Under the pieces are notes generated by a model. That model saw only the letters and a list, made by a program, of their open reading frames with translations, made no database searches and was not told where the DNA came from. Both the position numbers and the translations under genes were made by a program. From contig NZ_JAHXBF010000017.1 in NCBI RefSeq assembly GCF_020103695.1, positions 186,001-250,000 on the forward strand: a stretch of 64,000 bases of DNA, written 5' to 3'. Shown here piece after piece: positions 49,619 through 58,408 of the stretch (the stretch's first letter is position 1; each line of letters opens with the position of its first letter). This DNA is from Hyalangium versicolor. Lineage in GTDB: Bacteria > Myxococcota > Myxococcia > Myxococcales > Myxococcaceae.

Positions 49619-51340
49619 CTAGATACTCATGCCCTCGTACAGCTTCAGCCGCTTCGTCCTGAGCTGATCTGGCGCGTACTTCTTCTGCCATTCCGGGGCC
49701 GTCTCGGAGAGGAAGAGCTCCGAGTCGTCCGACCGACCAGCCTCTTGGGTGGCCTCGAAGACCGAGCGGAAGTAGTAGTGGTTGAAGAGCCGGTTGAACT
49801 CGGTGAAGTAGATGTCCGCTACGCGCTTGTCCCCGCGGATGAACAGCATGTTCTCGTCGTTGTCGGTCACGGACGGTTTACTGAAATTCGCCGAGCCCGT
49901 GATGATGATCGGGTCTGCCCCCAGCGGATCAATCAGCAGGAACTTGGAGTGGATATAGCTGACGTGGGTGTTGAGCTTCATCAGCCCGGCATTGGTCTCC
50001 TTCGCCCACTGGTAGACTGGATCCTCGATGTAGGAACCCCATGCTTTATAAACATTGTTCGATGCGTTGATCGCGATGAACGGAGTCTTCGAGCGCTTGT
50101 TCGGCACGTCCTTCTTCTCCAGCAGCATGAAGATGATGGAACTGTGCTCCGTGTTGTCCTTGAGCAGGTCCTTGAAGGGCGCCGCAATGCCGAAGGCCAG
50201 CGTGATGCACGAGCACTTTTCAGACGAGTTGGTCAGAGCTGTGTAGAACTTGAGAAGCGTATCGCCCTTGCGCGGACTGAATACGGCTGTAGCGCCCTCA
50301 TTGATCGCCGTCTTGTCCTTGGGCGCCGGGCTCAGGGTGCCGATTTCCACTCGGAGGTCCGCGTTCACCGGATCCTTGCTCAGGGCCTTCCAGTGCTCGT
50401 GGTACTCCTGGGCCACCTCTTCGTTTCGTACCCAATGCCCCACATTGGTCTGGCCCGAAAACCCGCCAAGCGAGAGGTTGGTGGAGCCGGTCCATACTTC
50501 CACAGGCTTGCCGGACGGTCCCTTCAAGAGCACCAGATACTTGTTATGCTGGATGCTGCTCGGGTTTTCCTCTCGCTTGATGATCGTTCCTTTTGGGAAT
50601 CGCAGCGCCTTGACCATCGCGAGATTCTCATCGCGCGGGAAGCTCTCCTGGCCATCGCGCCCATTGTTCTTCGCGTCGATGATGATGCGCACATCGACGC
50701 CGCGCTCAATCGCATCACGCAGTGCCCGACAGGCAGGCTCGTAGCGAAACTCGTAGAAGCAACCCAGCAACGTGTCGCCTCTTTTGGCATTCTCCACGAA
50801 CTTGATGAACGCTTCGTGCAGATCGCGCATGAGCCACTTCAGTGCATCCTTGGCCTCTGCTGGAGGGAGCTTGTTGGGCGGTAGGTTGCCGAATCTTCGC
50901 TGGTACGCCTGACTGCTGGCGACGCCGCGATTGAAGAACACGTCGTGTTCCTGATCGCTGTAGAGGGGCTCCGTCTGGATCTGGATGCTGACGGGGCTGG
51001 CCGAGCGGTCGAGGTTCTTGGGCGTGCCCTTGAGCGGATGAAAGATGTACTCGTACTGCCGGTCCGGCTTTGCCGTGAAGTCATCCCAGGAGAAACTCTG
51101 CACGGGGTGGTCGTACGTGCTCACCTGCTGATGCGGCTGGGGATGAGGTATGACCGACTTGAAGATCTTGAACCCCGGCATGTAGTAGCGCTGGTTTTCG
51201 GAGGGGTCGACCCGCTCTATCGCGAACCCCAACAATCCTTTCCGCGCAGCGGCATCCGCGACAACGGCAAATGACACCGTGTTGATTCCTGTCACGGCGA
51301 AGACCTGGTACCCATCCTTCTTGGAGGATTTGAAGCGCAT
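49619..51340 (-). CDS. Phospholipase D-like protein with two HxK motifs
   Basis: 573 residues from the ATG at 51340, with AGGAG eight bases upstream. Two PLD half-sites are readable: IQHNKYLVLLKGPSGKPVEV with GSTNLSLGG, and IHSKFLLIDPLGADPIIITG with SANFS. Both have HxKxxxx(D/L) and the following GS-N, though the first half lacks the Asp. The N-terminal 150 residues are a separate beta-rich region (GYQVFAVTGINTVSFAVVAD). Such stand-alone PLD proteins act as phospholipases, nucleases or toxin-like effectors; no signal peptide is visible. Confidence 0.88.
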   Translation of the reverse strand: MRFKSSKKDGYQVFAVTGINTVSFAVVADAAARKGLLGFAIERVDPSENQRYYMPGFKIFKSVIPHPQPHQQVSTYDHPVQSFSWDDFTAKPDRQYEYIFHPLKGTPKNLDRSASPVSIQIQTEPLYSDQEHDVFFNRGVASSQAYQRRFGNLPPNKLPPAEAKDALKWLMRDLHEAFIKFVENAKRGDTLLGCFYEFRYEPACRALRDAIERGVDVRIIIDAKNNGRDGQESFPRDENLAMVKALRFPKGTIIKREENPSSIQHNKYLVLLKGPSGKPVEVWTGSTNLSLGGFSGQTNVGHWVRNEEVAQEYHEHWKALSKDPVNADLRVEIGTLSPAPKDKTAINEGATAVFSPRKGDTLLKFYTALTNSSEKCSCITLAFGIAAPFKDLLKDNTEHSSIIFMLLEKKDVPNKRSKTPFIAINASNNVYKAWGSYIEDPVYQWAKETNAGLMKLNTHVSYIHSKFLLIDPLGADPIIITGSANFSKPSVTDNDENMLFIRGDKRVADIYFTEFNRLFNHYYFRSVFEATQEAGRSDDSELFLSETAPEWQKKYAPDQLRTKRLKLYEGMSI

Positions 51341-51474
51341 CGTCACGGCTCCTGAATATGGGGTGGCGACAGGTTACCGTGTGATTCCGTGGACTACCGC
51401 GATGCTAGTGATTTCCGTAAGCGACTTCACAATTGCCCTGTGAATTGCACCACAGAAGCAACCCTGGCAATGGC

Positions 51475-52800
51475 TCACGGTTCCTTCTGAACAGCTCCCC
51501 CGCGCGCCGACAGTGACTGGTACGCGAGCGCGCAGGCGCTCACTCCCGCGATCCAGCCGATCAGCGGCCCCACGAAGAGGAGGATCCCCACGCACGCCGC
51601 GAGCGACACGATGGCAGCGTAGAGGATGGGGCCTCGCAGGAGCCGGACCGCCGCCGCCATCGAGAGCACGTAGGTGGCAATGAACGACGAGGTGGAGAGC
51701 GGCAGCAGATCATCGAGCCCCGCGTGCCATGCAAGCGCGGCTACCAGTGCAGCTCCGACAATCAATCCCAGCGCGACGATCGCGCGTCTGGGCGTGCCGT
51801 CCGGCGACATGACACCCAGCCACCGCGGGAGCTGCCCACGCTCGCCGAGCGCGAACATCAGCCGGCTCGTCCCGGCGATGTAGGCGTTCAAAGGGATGAA
51901 GGACAGCAGGAACCCGGCGATCCCCACCACGGTCGACGCGCGGGTGCCGGAGACGCGCTCAGCGAGGAGCACCAGCGGAGCGATACTGCCCCCGGACGAG
52001 CCATGGGCGCGAGTGCCAATCACCGCCACCGCGAGCCCCAGGTACAGCACGCCGACGATGGCCACGGAGAGCACGCTCGAACGCCAGATGTCCCGCGGGT
52101 TGCGGAACTCGCGCGCCAGCGGGGTGATGGCCTCCCAGCCCACGAAGGCCCAGAACAACTGCACGGCCGCAAGCCCGACCGCCGCGGGCCCCCGGCTGAA
52201 GAAGGGCGTGAACGCGTGCGGCTCGACATGCGGGAGCGCGCGCCCGACGATCAACGCGAGCCCAGTGGCAATCACGCCCAGCGTCACCAGCTGCGCCATC
52301 GCGCTGACGCGGAGCCCGACGTAGTTCAAAGTGTACCCCAGCACCACCAACCCGATGCCGAGCCCCGCGACCATCATCGGTCCGCCTCCGAAGGCGCTCG
52401 CGCCGTACTGGCCAGCGATCAGCGCGACGACGACCGTCCCGGTGGGAACTTGCGCGAGGAAGAGCCACCCGGCCACGCCTCCCCAGCGGCGGCCGAAGGC
52501 GCGCTCGATCGCGTCGGAGAACCCGCCAGCGTCGGGGCGCTGGATGGACAGCGCCGCATAGGTCAGCGCCAGCGGTCCCGACAGCACCAGCAGCGCGGCC
52601 CACGCGAGCAACGACGCCGGTCCCGCCGTGTCAGCCGCGATGGCCGGGAGCACGAGCACGCCCGTGCCGAGAACAGAGCCCACGTACAGCGCGACCCCGT
52701 GCCACACCCCGAGCGTCCGCCGGGCCTCCTGCCCGGTACTCCCCTCCGTCGGTGTCTCGCCCGCCATGACCTCCACCGCATGCTCCAGGCTGCCGCTCAT
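51475..52800 (-). CDS. APC superfamily amino acid permease
   Basis: 441 residues from the ATG at 52800, with GGAGG five bases upstream. About 12 hydrophobic helices. The first helix has the unwound substrate motif of the family (YVGSVLGTGVLVLPAIAADT), and helix 6 has FWAFVGWEAITPLAREFRNP, similar to YjeH-type and L-methionine/branched-chain exporters. Probably imports or exports amino acids; specificity unknown. Divergent from the SET-domain gene. Confidence 0.9.
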   Translation of the reverse strand: MSGSLEHAVEVMAGETPTEGSTGQEARRTLGVWHGVALYVGSVLGTGVLVLPAIAADTAGPASLLAWAALLVLSGPLALTYAALSIQRPDAGGFSDAIERAFGRRWGGVAGWLFLAQVPTGTVVVALIAGQYGASAFGGGPMMVAGLGIGLVVLGYTLNYVGLRVSAMAQLVTLGVIATGLALIVGRALPHVEPHAFTPFFSRGPAAVGLAAVQLFWAFVGWEAITPLAREFRNPRDIWRSSVLSVAIVGVLYLGLAVAVIGTRAHGSSGGSIAPLVLLAERVSGTRASTVVGIAGFLLSFIPLNAYIAGTSRLMFALGERGQLPRWLGVMSPDGTPRRAIVALGLIVGAALVAALAWHAGLDDLLPLSTSSFIATYVLSMAAAVRLLRGPILYAAIVSLAACVGILLFVGPLIGWIAGVSACALAYQSLSARGGAVQKEP

Positions 52801-52951
52801 CTGTCCTCCAGGACCTGCGCCAACGCCGCGCTGGCGCCCCTTCCTGGCCCGGAGGGCGGATTGCAACAATGACCACTTTTCGCAGATCCCTTATGACCAT
52901 GCGTCAGGTTCTGGAGGGCATGACCCGGTCTTGCCTTAAGCTCCCTGCCTC

Positions 52952-54160
52952 ATGAGCACTCAACCTGCGGCAGACGCAGCCGTCACCCACCTCATCCGCT
53001 GGCTCGAGCAAGGCGGAGCGGTGATCTCCCCCAAGATGCATGTCGTCGACTCGGGCAACGGCCATCGAGGCGTCTTCGCCAGCGAGGATATCGCTCAAGA
53101 CGAAGTGCTCCTGCGAATCCCTCGCCGGCGCCTGGTCACCGTAGCGGACGCCCGTTCCTCGGATCTCGGCCGCATCATCGAGGCCCACACGGGGTTCCAG
53201 GATCCGAACCTGTACATGACGGCCTTCCTCCTCGGGGAGAAGGAGCGCGGGGAGGCCTCCGCCTGGAAGCCTTTCCTGGACATCCAGCCCCAGTCCTTCC
53301 CCACCCATCCCTTCTATTTCCAGGAGCGTGAACTCTCCCTGCTGAAAGGCTCCCTCGTGGTGGAGCTGATCGCGGCGCAGCGCAGGGCCCTCGAGGAGGA
53401 TTACTCCCACCTCTGCCGGAAGGTCCCCGGATTCGAGCGGTTCACGTTCGCGCAGTTCCTCTGGGCGCACGTCGCCGTGCTCACGCGCATCTTTGGCGGG
53501 AAGGTGAAGGAGACCAAGGTCCACTGCCTCGCGCCGTTCGTGGACATGCTCAACGACGGCATCCCCGCGAACGCCGGATGGGGCTGGTCGGAGGATGGAG
53601 AGTTCTTCGAGGTCACGGCCGACAGCGCCATCCCCCGGGGCAAGGAACTTCGTGACTCCTACGGCGCCCACAGCAACGCCCACCTGCTGCGCCACTATGG
53701 GTTCGTGCACGAGCACAACCCGAACAACGAAGTCATGGTTCCGCTCGAGATCTCCCAGACGGATCCGCTCGTGGGCGAGAAACGTGCGCTGCTGGGGCTC
53801 ACCGACCTCTCCGCCCGGCACTTCTTCTCGCTGCCGTTCAAGCCGGATGCCGCGCGCATCATCGAGCTGTTCTCCGAACTGCGGATCCTCCAGGCGGGGC
53901 CCGAGGAGCTGGCCCTGCTCAAGGAGGCTCCCGACGCGCGCATCCGCGCCAAGGTGCCTTTGAGCCCGAGCAACGAGGCGCAGGTCCTTCTCACCCTCTC
54001 CAGTGCCTGCGCGGCGCGGCTCGCGCTCTATGAGACTTCCGTGGAGGAGGACACGCGGCTGCTCCAGGATCCGAACCTCCCCTGGAATGACCGCAACTGC
54101 ATCCTGCTGCGGCGGGGAGAGAAGCAGTGCCTCGCGGTGTTTGCCCAGGCTGGCAGCTGA
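52952..54160 (+). CDS. SET-domain lysine methyltransferase (LSMT/SETD3-like)
   Basis: 402 residues. The SET domain carries GNGHRGVFASEDIAQDEVLL (start of SET), an iSET insertion, then the catalytic motifs LAPFVDMLNDG (in place of the usual D.INH) and GKELRDSYGAHSNAHLLRHY GF (SAM/Tyr motif). The C-terminal helical domain (about 270-400) resembles the Rubisco-LSMT substrate-binding domain. This layout is mostly eukaryotic and sporadic in bacteria. The usual Asn-His of the NHS/INH motif is replaced by Asn-Asp, which may affect activity. No clear ribosome site is seen upstream of the ATG. Confidence 0.85.
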   Translation: MSTQPAADAAVTHLIRWLEQGGAVISPKMHVVDSGNGHRGVFASEDIAQDEVLLRIPRRRLVTVADARSSDLGRIIEAHTGFQDPNLYMTAFLLGEKERGEASAWKPFLDIQPQSFPTHPFYFQERELSLLKGSLVVELIAAQRRALEEDYSHLCRKVPGFERFTFAQFLWAHVAVLTRIFGGKVKETKVHCLAPFVDMLNDGIPANAGWGWSEDGEFFEVTADSAIPRGKELRDSYGAHSNAHLLRHYGFVHEHNPNNEVMVPLEISQTDPLVGEKRALLGLTDLSARHFFSLPFKPDAARIIELFSELRILQAGPEELALLKEAPDARIRAKVPLSPSNEAQVLLTLSSACAARLALYETSVEEDTRLLQDPNLPWNDRNCILLRRGEKQCLAVFAQAGS

Positions 54161-54742
54161 TCAGCGCTCGCGTTCGTAGTGGAGGCCTACGACCCCACTG
54201 GGATAGGGCGTCGCCGCTTTCAGCTTGAAGGCCGTGTGCACTCCTTCGGGGAACAGCCGCTTTCCACCGCCCAGAAGGAGCGGATAGAGCAGCAGATGCA
54301 GCTCATCGACAAGGTCGTGCTCGAGCAGTGTGTGCACGAGCTTGTGGCTCCCATCCGTGGCGATGTTCTTGCCGGGCGCGGCCTTGAGCTTGCGAACCGC
54401 CTCGACGACGTTGTCGCGAATGATCGTCGTGTTCCGCCAGATGGGCTTCTCGAGGCTCTTCGAGACGACGTACTTCGCCGGGGCGTTCATCATGTCCCCG
54501 AAGGGATCTCCAGGAGGCATCGGCTCGAACGCGTTCGCATGAGTCACGTACGTCTTTCGTCCAAGCAGGAACGCATCGACCTCCTGCATCATCGCGCCGA
54601 AGGACTTGCCGATGTCGTCATGCCAGTACGGCATCGTCCACCCACCGTGCTTGAAACCACCTTCGGTGTCTTCGTCGGCGCCACCAGGAGCCTGGATCAC
54701 TCCATCGAGAGAAAGGAACTCCGAGACAATGAGCTTGCGCAT
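54161..54742 (-). CDS. Dihydrofolate-reductase/RibD C-terminal family protein
   Basis: 193 residues, complete. MRKLIVSEFLSLDGVIQAPG is the typical start. LLGRKTYVTHANAF (NADPH-binding), AKYVVSKSLEKPIWRNTTII and IATDGSHKLVHTLLEHDLVD followed by LLYPLLLGGGKRLFPEG complete the RibD-like reductase fold. These stand-alone proteins have unknown small-molecule reductase activity. It begins 20 bases after the YciI-like gene, so the pair is probably an operon. Confidence 0.9.
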   Translation of the reverse strand: MRKLIVSEFLSLDGVIQAPGGADEDTEGGFKHGGWTMPYWHDDIGKSFGAMMQEVDAFLLGRKTYVTHANAFEPMPPGDPFGDMMNAPAKYVVSKSLEKPIWRNTTIIRDNVVEAVRKLKAAPGKNIATDGSHKLVHTLLEHDLVDELHLLLYPLLLGGGKRLFPEGVHTAFKLKAATPYPSGVVGLHYERER

Positions 54743-54762
54743 GTTCTCCCCCTGTCCCTCGC

Positions 54763-55197
54763 CTACTTGCCCGCTCGCTTCTCGATCTCGGCGCGCAAGC
54801 GCTCTTCTTGCGCACGGAGTTCGGGGGTGAACTCCTTGCCGAAGTCCTCTGCCTCGAAGACAGGACGGATCTCAAGCTCGGAGTCCTCGCCCGGCATCGG
54901 GGAGGGACACCGGCGAGCCCACTCCACCGCCTCCTCCATCGACTTGACCTGCCAGAGCCAGTAGCCCGCGATGAGCTCCTTCGTTTCGGCGAACGGTCCG
55001 TCGACAACGGTGCGCTTGCTCCCTGAGAACTGGATCCGCTTGCCCTTCGAGCTGGGATGGAGCCCTTCGCCAGCAAGCATGATGCCGGCCTTGACCAGCT
55101 CCTCGTTGTACTTGCCCATCTCCTCGAAGAGCTTCTCGCTGGGCATGACGTTCGCTTCCGAGTTCTTCGTCGCCTTCACAATCACCATGACTCTCAT
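54763..55197 (-). CDS. YciI-like (DGPFAETKE) protein
   Basis: 144 residues from the ATG at 55197 with GGGAGAG upstream; a longer in-frame start adds low-quality sequence. The family motif is VVDGPFAETKELIAGYWLWQ, with VMVIVKATKNSEANVMPSEK at the start and PSPMPGEDSELEIRPVFEAE near the end. Ferredoxin-like dimeric fold, reaction unknown. Often found next to ECF sigma or DHFR-like genes; here it precedes a DHFR-like gene. Confidence 0.9.
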   Translation of the reverse strand: MRVMVIVKATKNSEANVMPSEKLFEEMGKYNEELVKAGIMLAGEGLHPSSKGKRIQFSGSKRTVVDGPFAETKELIAGYWLWQVKSMEEAVEWARRCPSPMPGEDSELEIRPVFEAEDFGKEFTPELRAQEERLRAEIEKRAGK

Positions 55198-55586
55198 CGG
55201 TCTCTCCCAGGTTCGAGCTCGGCCTCGTGCCTCGCTCCTGAAATGGCGTCGAACCAGCCCCGGCCAGATCGACACGCGCTCCCATTTTTTTGGGCTTCGC
55301 CGGGTGTCCTCAGAAAAACACCCGCATTTCAACAGGTTAGAGGAAGTCGCAACCTGGTGGGTGCAGTTCGCAAATCCACTGCTCAGTAGCAGAGGTAGTT
55401 GTCGCTCCAGTTGCAAGAAGCTGCCGCCCGGACCGCTCATGCGCGGAGTACTACCTGGACATCCCTGGCTTCACCCAGCAGCTCCTCGGCCCGGAGGCGG
55501 CCTCCCCCCTCGAGCGCTTCCTCGAGGTCTTCTCCATCATCTCGACCAAGCTGAGCCCGGAGGAGGCCACTCGCTTCAGGCGCTCG
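55198..55586. other. Intergenic region ending in a coding-like stretch without a start
   Basis: 389 bases between the YciI-like start and the ATG of the TerB-like gene. The left half contains an A/T-richer promoter-like part near 55285-55340 (a run of T, GTGTCCTCAGAAAAACACCC). From about 55440 the sequence reads like the front of the TerB-like protein (EYYLDIPGFTQQLLGPEAAS) in the same frame as the downstream ATG but without a usable start. Confidence 0.45.
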
Positions 55587-56171
55587 ATGGTACTGCTGGC
55601 GAGGACCCTGCTCGACATGGCCGGCACGCTCGACAATGGCCCCAAGCAGGCAGCGCTGGCCTCCATGGCCGGGCTGTTCCAAGTCGACCTCGAGGCACTT
55701 CACGAGCAGCTGCTCACGCCCCGAGTCGATCACGCTCCGTTCACGGAGGCGGAGTGGGGCAGGATCCGGAAGGCCCCCTTCTACGTCCTCCTGATGGTGG
55801 GGCTGGTGGACGGTGAGCTGGATGAGAAGGAGTCCGCCACCTTCGGGGAGATGCTCGAGCAGCCGGGAACCGTCGCGGATCCCTGGCTGCGGAAGATCGT
55901 GCTGGACGTGCGGGAGGAGGCCGCCGTGCTCATCATGGGCACCGTGAACAGGCGGGGACAGGACATCGGGAGCCAGCTGGCCGAGATCTCCAGGCTCTTC
56001 GACCAACGCACGAGCCCGGAAGTAGCTAGGAGCTTCAAGCTCGCGCTGCACAAGCTGGGCACGGATATCGCGGAGTCGTCCGGAGGGTTCCTCGGCCTCT
56101 TCGGCAACAAGATCAGCCCGGCGGAGAAGAAGGCGCTCACCACCCTCTCCACCATTCTCGGCATCGAGTAA
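55587..56171 (+). CDS. TerB-like helical protein, apparently missing its original start
   Basis: 194 residues from the first in-frame ATG at 55587. Helical. The segment FYVLLMVGLVDGELDEKESA resembles the metal-binding DG.xD.xE pattern of TerB-like proteins; the C-terminal region is LGLFGNKISPAEKKALTTLS. The frame is open and protein-like for another 145 bases upstream (from about 55443) but has no start codon. An ATG at 55439 lies one frame away, so a single-base insertion may have cut off the front of the gene. As it stands the product may be truncated or the gene inactive. Confidence 0.5.
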   Translation: MVLLARTLLDMAGTLDNGPKQAALASMAGLFQVDLEALHEQLLTPRVDHAPFTEAEWGRIRKAPFYVLLMVGLVDGELDEKESATFGEMLEQPGTVADPWLRKIVLDVREEAAVLIMGTVNRRGQDIGSQLAEISRLFDQRTSPEVARSFKLALHKLGTDIAESSGGFLGLFGNKISPAEKKALTTLSTILGIE

Positions 56172-56192
56172 CGCGGAGCGGAGGATCCGCGG

Positions 56193-58391
56193 TCACGTGG
56201 TCAGCAGCTTGTCCAGCGTGAGGGGCAGGTTCCGGATGCGCTTGCCCGTCGCGTGGTACACCGCGTTCGCGATGGCGGCGGCGACGCCGGTGATGCCGAT
56301 CTCGCCGATGCCCTTGGCGCCGATCGCGTTGATGTACGGATCGGTCTCGGGAACGAACGTGACGTCGATGTCCGGCACATCCGGGTTCACCGGCACGTGG
56401 TAGTCCGCGAGATCGTGGGTGATGAAGCGGCCCGTGCGCTCATCCAGCACGGCCTCCTCCATCAGCGCCATGCCGATGCCCATGACGATGCCGCCCATGA
56501 TCTGATTCCGGGCGGTCTTCTCGTTGAGGATCGTCCCGGCCCCGAACGCCCCTACCCAGCGGCTCACCCGGACCTGGCCCAGATCCGGATCCACGCGCAC
56601 CTCGGCGAACTGCGCGCCGAACGCGTGCATCGAGTACTTCTGGACCTCCTCTCCCGGCCCGGAGCTCATCTGCACCTCCAGCGAGGGCAGCTTCTGCCGC
56701 TTGAGCAGCGCGGCATAGCTCTCCTTCTTCCCTCCCGAGACGAGCTCGCCGTTCTCCACCTGCACCTTCTTCGGATCGGCGCCATGCAACGGCGAGGAGG
56801 CATCCGCTACCGCGAGGGCAATGGCCTTCTCGCGCAGCGCGTCCGCCGTCACCTTCACCGCGGAGCCCACGGTGGCCGACGTCCACGAGCCTCCCGTCAC
56901 GGGCGTCTCCGGCATCTGGGTATCGCCGAGATCGAAGCGCACGCGGTCGGGGGGCAGCCCGAGCGCGTCCGCCGCGATCTGCGTGAACACCGTGTATGCA
57001 CCGGTGCCAAGGTCCTGGGAGCCCGAAACCACCCGCGCGGTGCCGTCCGGAAGCAGCGTCGCCTTGGCGCTCGCCGGCATGCGGCGGGTGGGATACGTGG
57101 CGGTCGCCATGCCCCAGCCCACGAGCGTACGCCCGTCCTTCATCGAGCCCGGCGCGGGGTTGCGCTTGGACCAGCCGAACTTCTCGGCGGCGACGCGGTA
57201 GCAGTCCTTGAGCGACTTGCTGCTCCAGGGATGACCCGACTCGGGATCCTGGTCCGCATGGTTCACCAGCCGCAGCGCCACCGGATCCACGTTGAGCTTG
57301 TAGGCCAGCTCGTCCAGCGCGGACTCGAGCGCGAAGGTGCCCGTGGACTCACCCGGTGCGCGCGTGAACGTCGGCGTGCCCACGTTCAGCTTCACCAGCC
57401 GGTGCGCCGTGACGATGCGCTCGCTGGCGTACAGCATGCGCGTCTGGAAGGCGGAGGGCTCGGTGAATTCGTCGAAGACCGAGGTCGGGTTCACCGTCTC
57501 GTGGCGCACCAGCAGCAGCTTCCCGTCCTTGCGCGCCTGGAGTTGCACCCGCTGCTCCGTCTCCGGACGGAAGCCCACCATGGCGAACATCTGATCGCGC
57601 CGGAGCACCAGCTTCACGGGCCGGGAGACGGCCTTCGCCGCGGCCGCCGCGAGCACCACGTGCGACCAGACGGAGCCCTTGCCACCGAAGCCCCCTCCGA
57701 TGAACTTGGTGATGACGCGCACGTTCTCCGCGGGCAGTCCGAAGAGCTGCGCCAGCCGGTCCCGCGTGCTGAAGACGCCCTGGGTGGCGTCGTACACGGT
57801 GAGCCGATCGCCCTCCCAGACGGCGGTGGTGGCGTGCGGCTCCATCGGGTTGTGGTGCTCGTACGGGGTGGTGTACGTGGCATCCACCTCGGCAGCCGGC
57901 TTCTCGGTGGAGGCCTTGCCGTGATCATTGTCCGCGGGCTGGCCCAGGATGTTGGCCGGCTTGTACGCCTGGGACTTCGCCGTCTTGAAGTTCACCTTCG
58001 GCTTGTCCACCTTGTACTGCACCTTCACCAGCGCGGCGGCGTGCGTGGCCCGCTCGATGGTGTCCGCGATGACGAGCGCCACGGGCTGGTGCTGGTAGTC
58101 CACGCGCTTGTGCTGCAGCGCGTGCACCGTGCGATCCATGAAGCCCACACGCTTGCTGGGATCGAGCGCGAACTTCGGAGGCTTCTCCGGCGAGAGCACC
58201 GCGAGCACGCCCGGCGCCTTCTCGGCCGCCGTGGAGTCCACGCGCGTGATGGTGCCACTGGCGATGGTGCTGGTGACGATCACCGCGTGCACCAGTCCCT
58301 CCAGCGGATACTCGGCGGAGTACTTCGCCCCACCGGTCACCTTGAGTCGCCCATCCACCCGGTCCAGCGGCTTTCCGACTGACTTGTCCAT
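56193..58391 (-). CDS. paoC: Aldehyde oxidoreductase, molybdopterin-binding subunit
   Basis: 732 residues, xanthine-oxidase family. The molybdopterin-cytosine-dinucleotide subunit is recognisable by GAKYSAEYPLEGLVHAVIVT, TTPYEHHNPMEPHATTAVWE, FIGGGFGGKGSVWSHVVLAA (substrate/Mo site) and FTRAPGESTG. GAKGIGEIGITGVAAAIANA near the end holds the catalytic Glu (about 697). Length matches PaoC/YagR of E. coli. Last gene of the paoABC operon, 17 bases after the FAD subunit. Oxidises aldehydes, mostly aromatic ones, in the periplasm by homology. No paoD-like (MocA/XdhC) maturation factor is in the window. Confidence 0.92.
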   Translation of the reverse strand: MDKSVGKPLDRVDGRLKVTGGAKYSAEYPLEGLVHAVIVTSTIASGTITRVDSTAAEKAPGVLAVLSPEKPPKFALDPSKRVGFMDRTVHALQHKRVDYQHQPVALVIADTIERATHAAALVKVQYKVDKPKVNFKTAKSQAYKPANILGQPADNDHGKASTEKPAAEVDATYTTPYEHHNPMEPHATTAVWEGDRLTVYDATQGVFSTRDRLAQLFGLPAENVRVITKFIGGGFGGKGSVWSHVVLAAAAAKAVSRPVKLVLRRDQMFAMVGFRPETEQRVQLQARKDGKLLLVRHETVNPTSVFDEFTEPSAFQTRMLYASERIVTAHRLVKLNVGTPTFTRAPGESTGTFALESALDELAYKLNVDPVALRLVNHADQDPESGHPWSSKSLKDCYRVAAEKFGWSKRNPAPGSMKDGRTLVGWGMATATYPTRRMPASAKATLLPDGTARVVSGSQDLGTGAYTVFTQIAADALGLPPDRVRFDLGDTQMPETPVTGGSWTSATVGSAVKVTADALREKAIALAVADASSPLHGADPKKVQVENGELVSGGKKESYAALLKRQKLPSLEVQMSSGPGEEVQKYSMHAFGAQFAEVRVDPDLGQVRVSRWVGAFGAGTILNEKTARNQIMGGIVMGIGMALMEEAVLDERTGRFITHDLADYHVPVNPDVPDIDVTFVPETDPYINAIGAKGIGEIGITGVAAAIANAVYHATGKRIRNLPLTLDKLLTT

Positions 58392-58408
58392 GAAGAGCTC
58401 CGCTCCGT

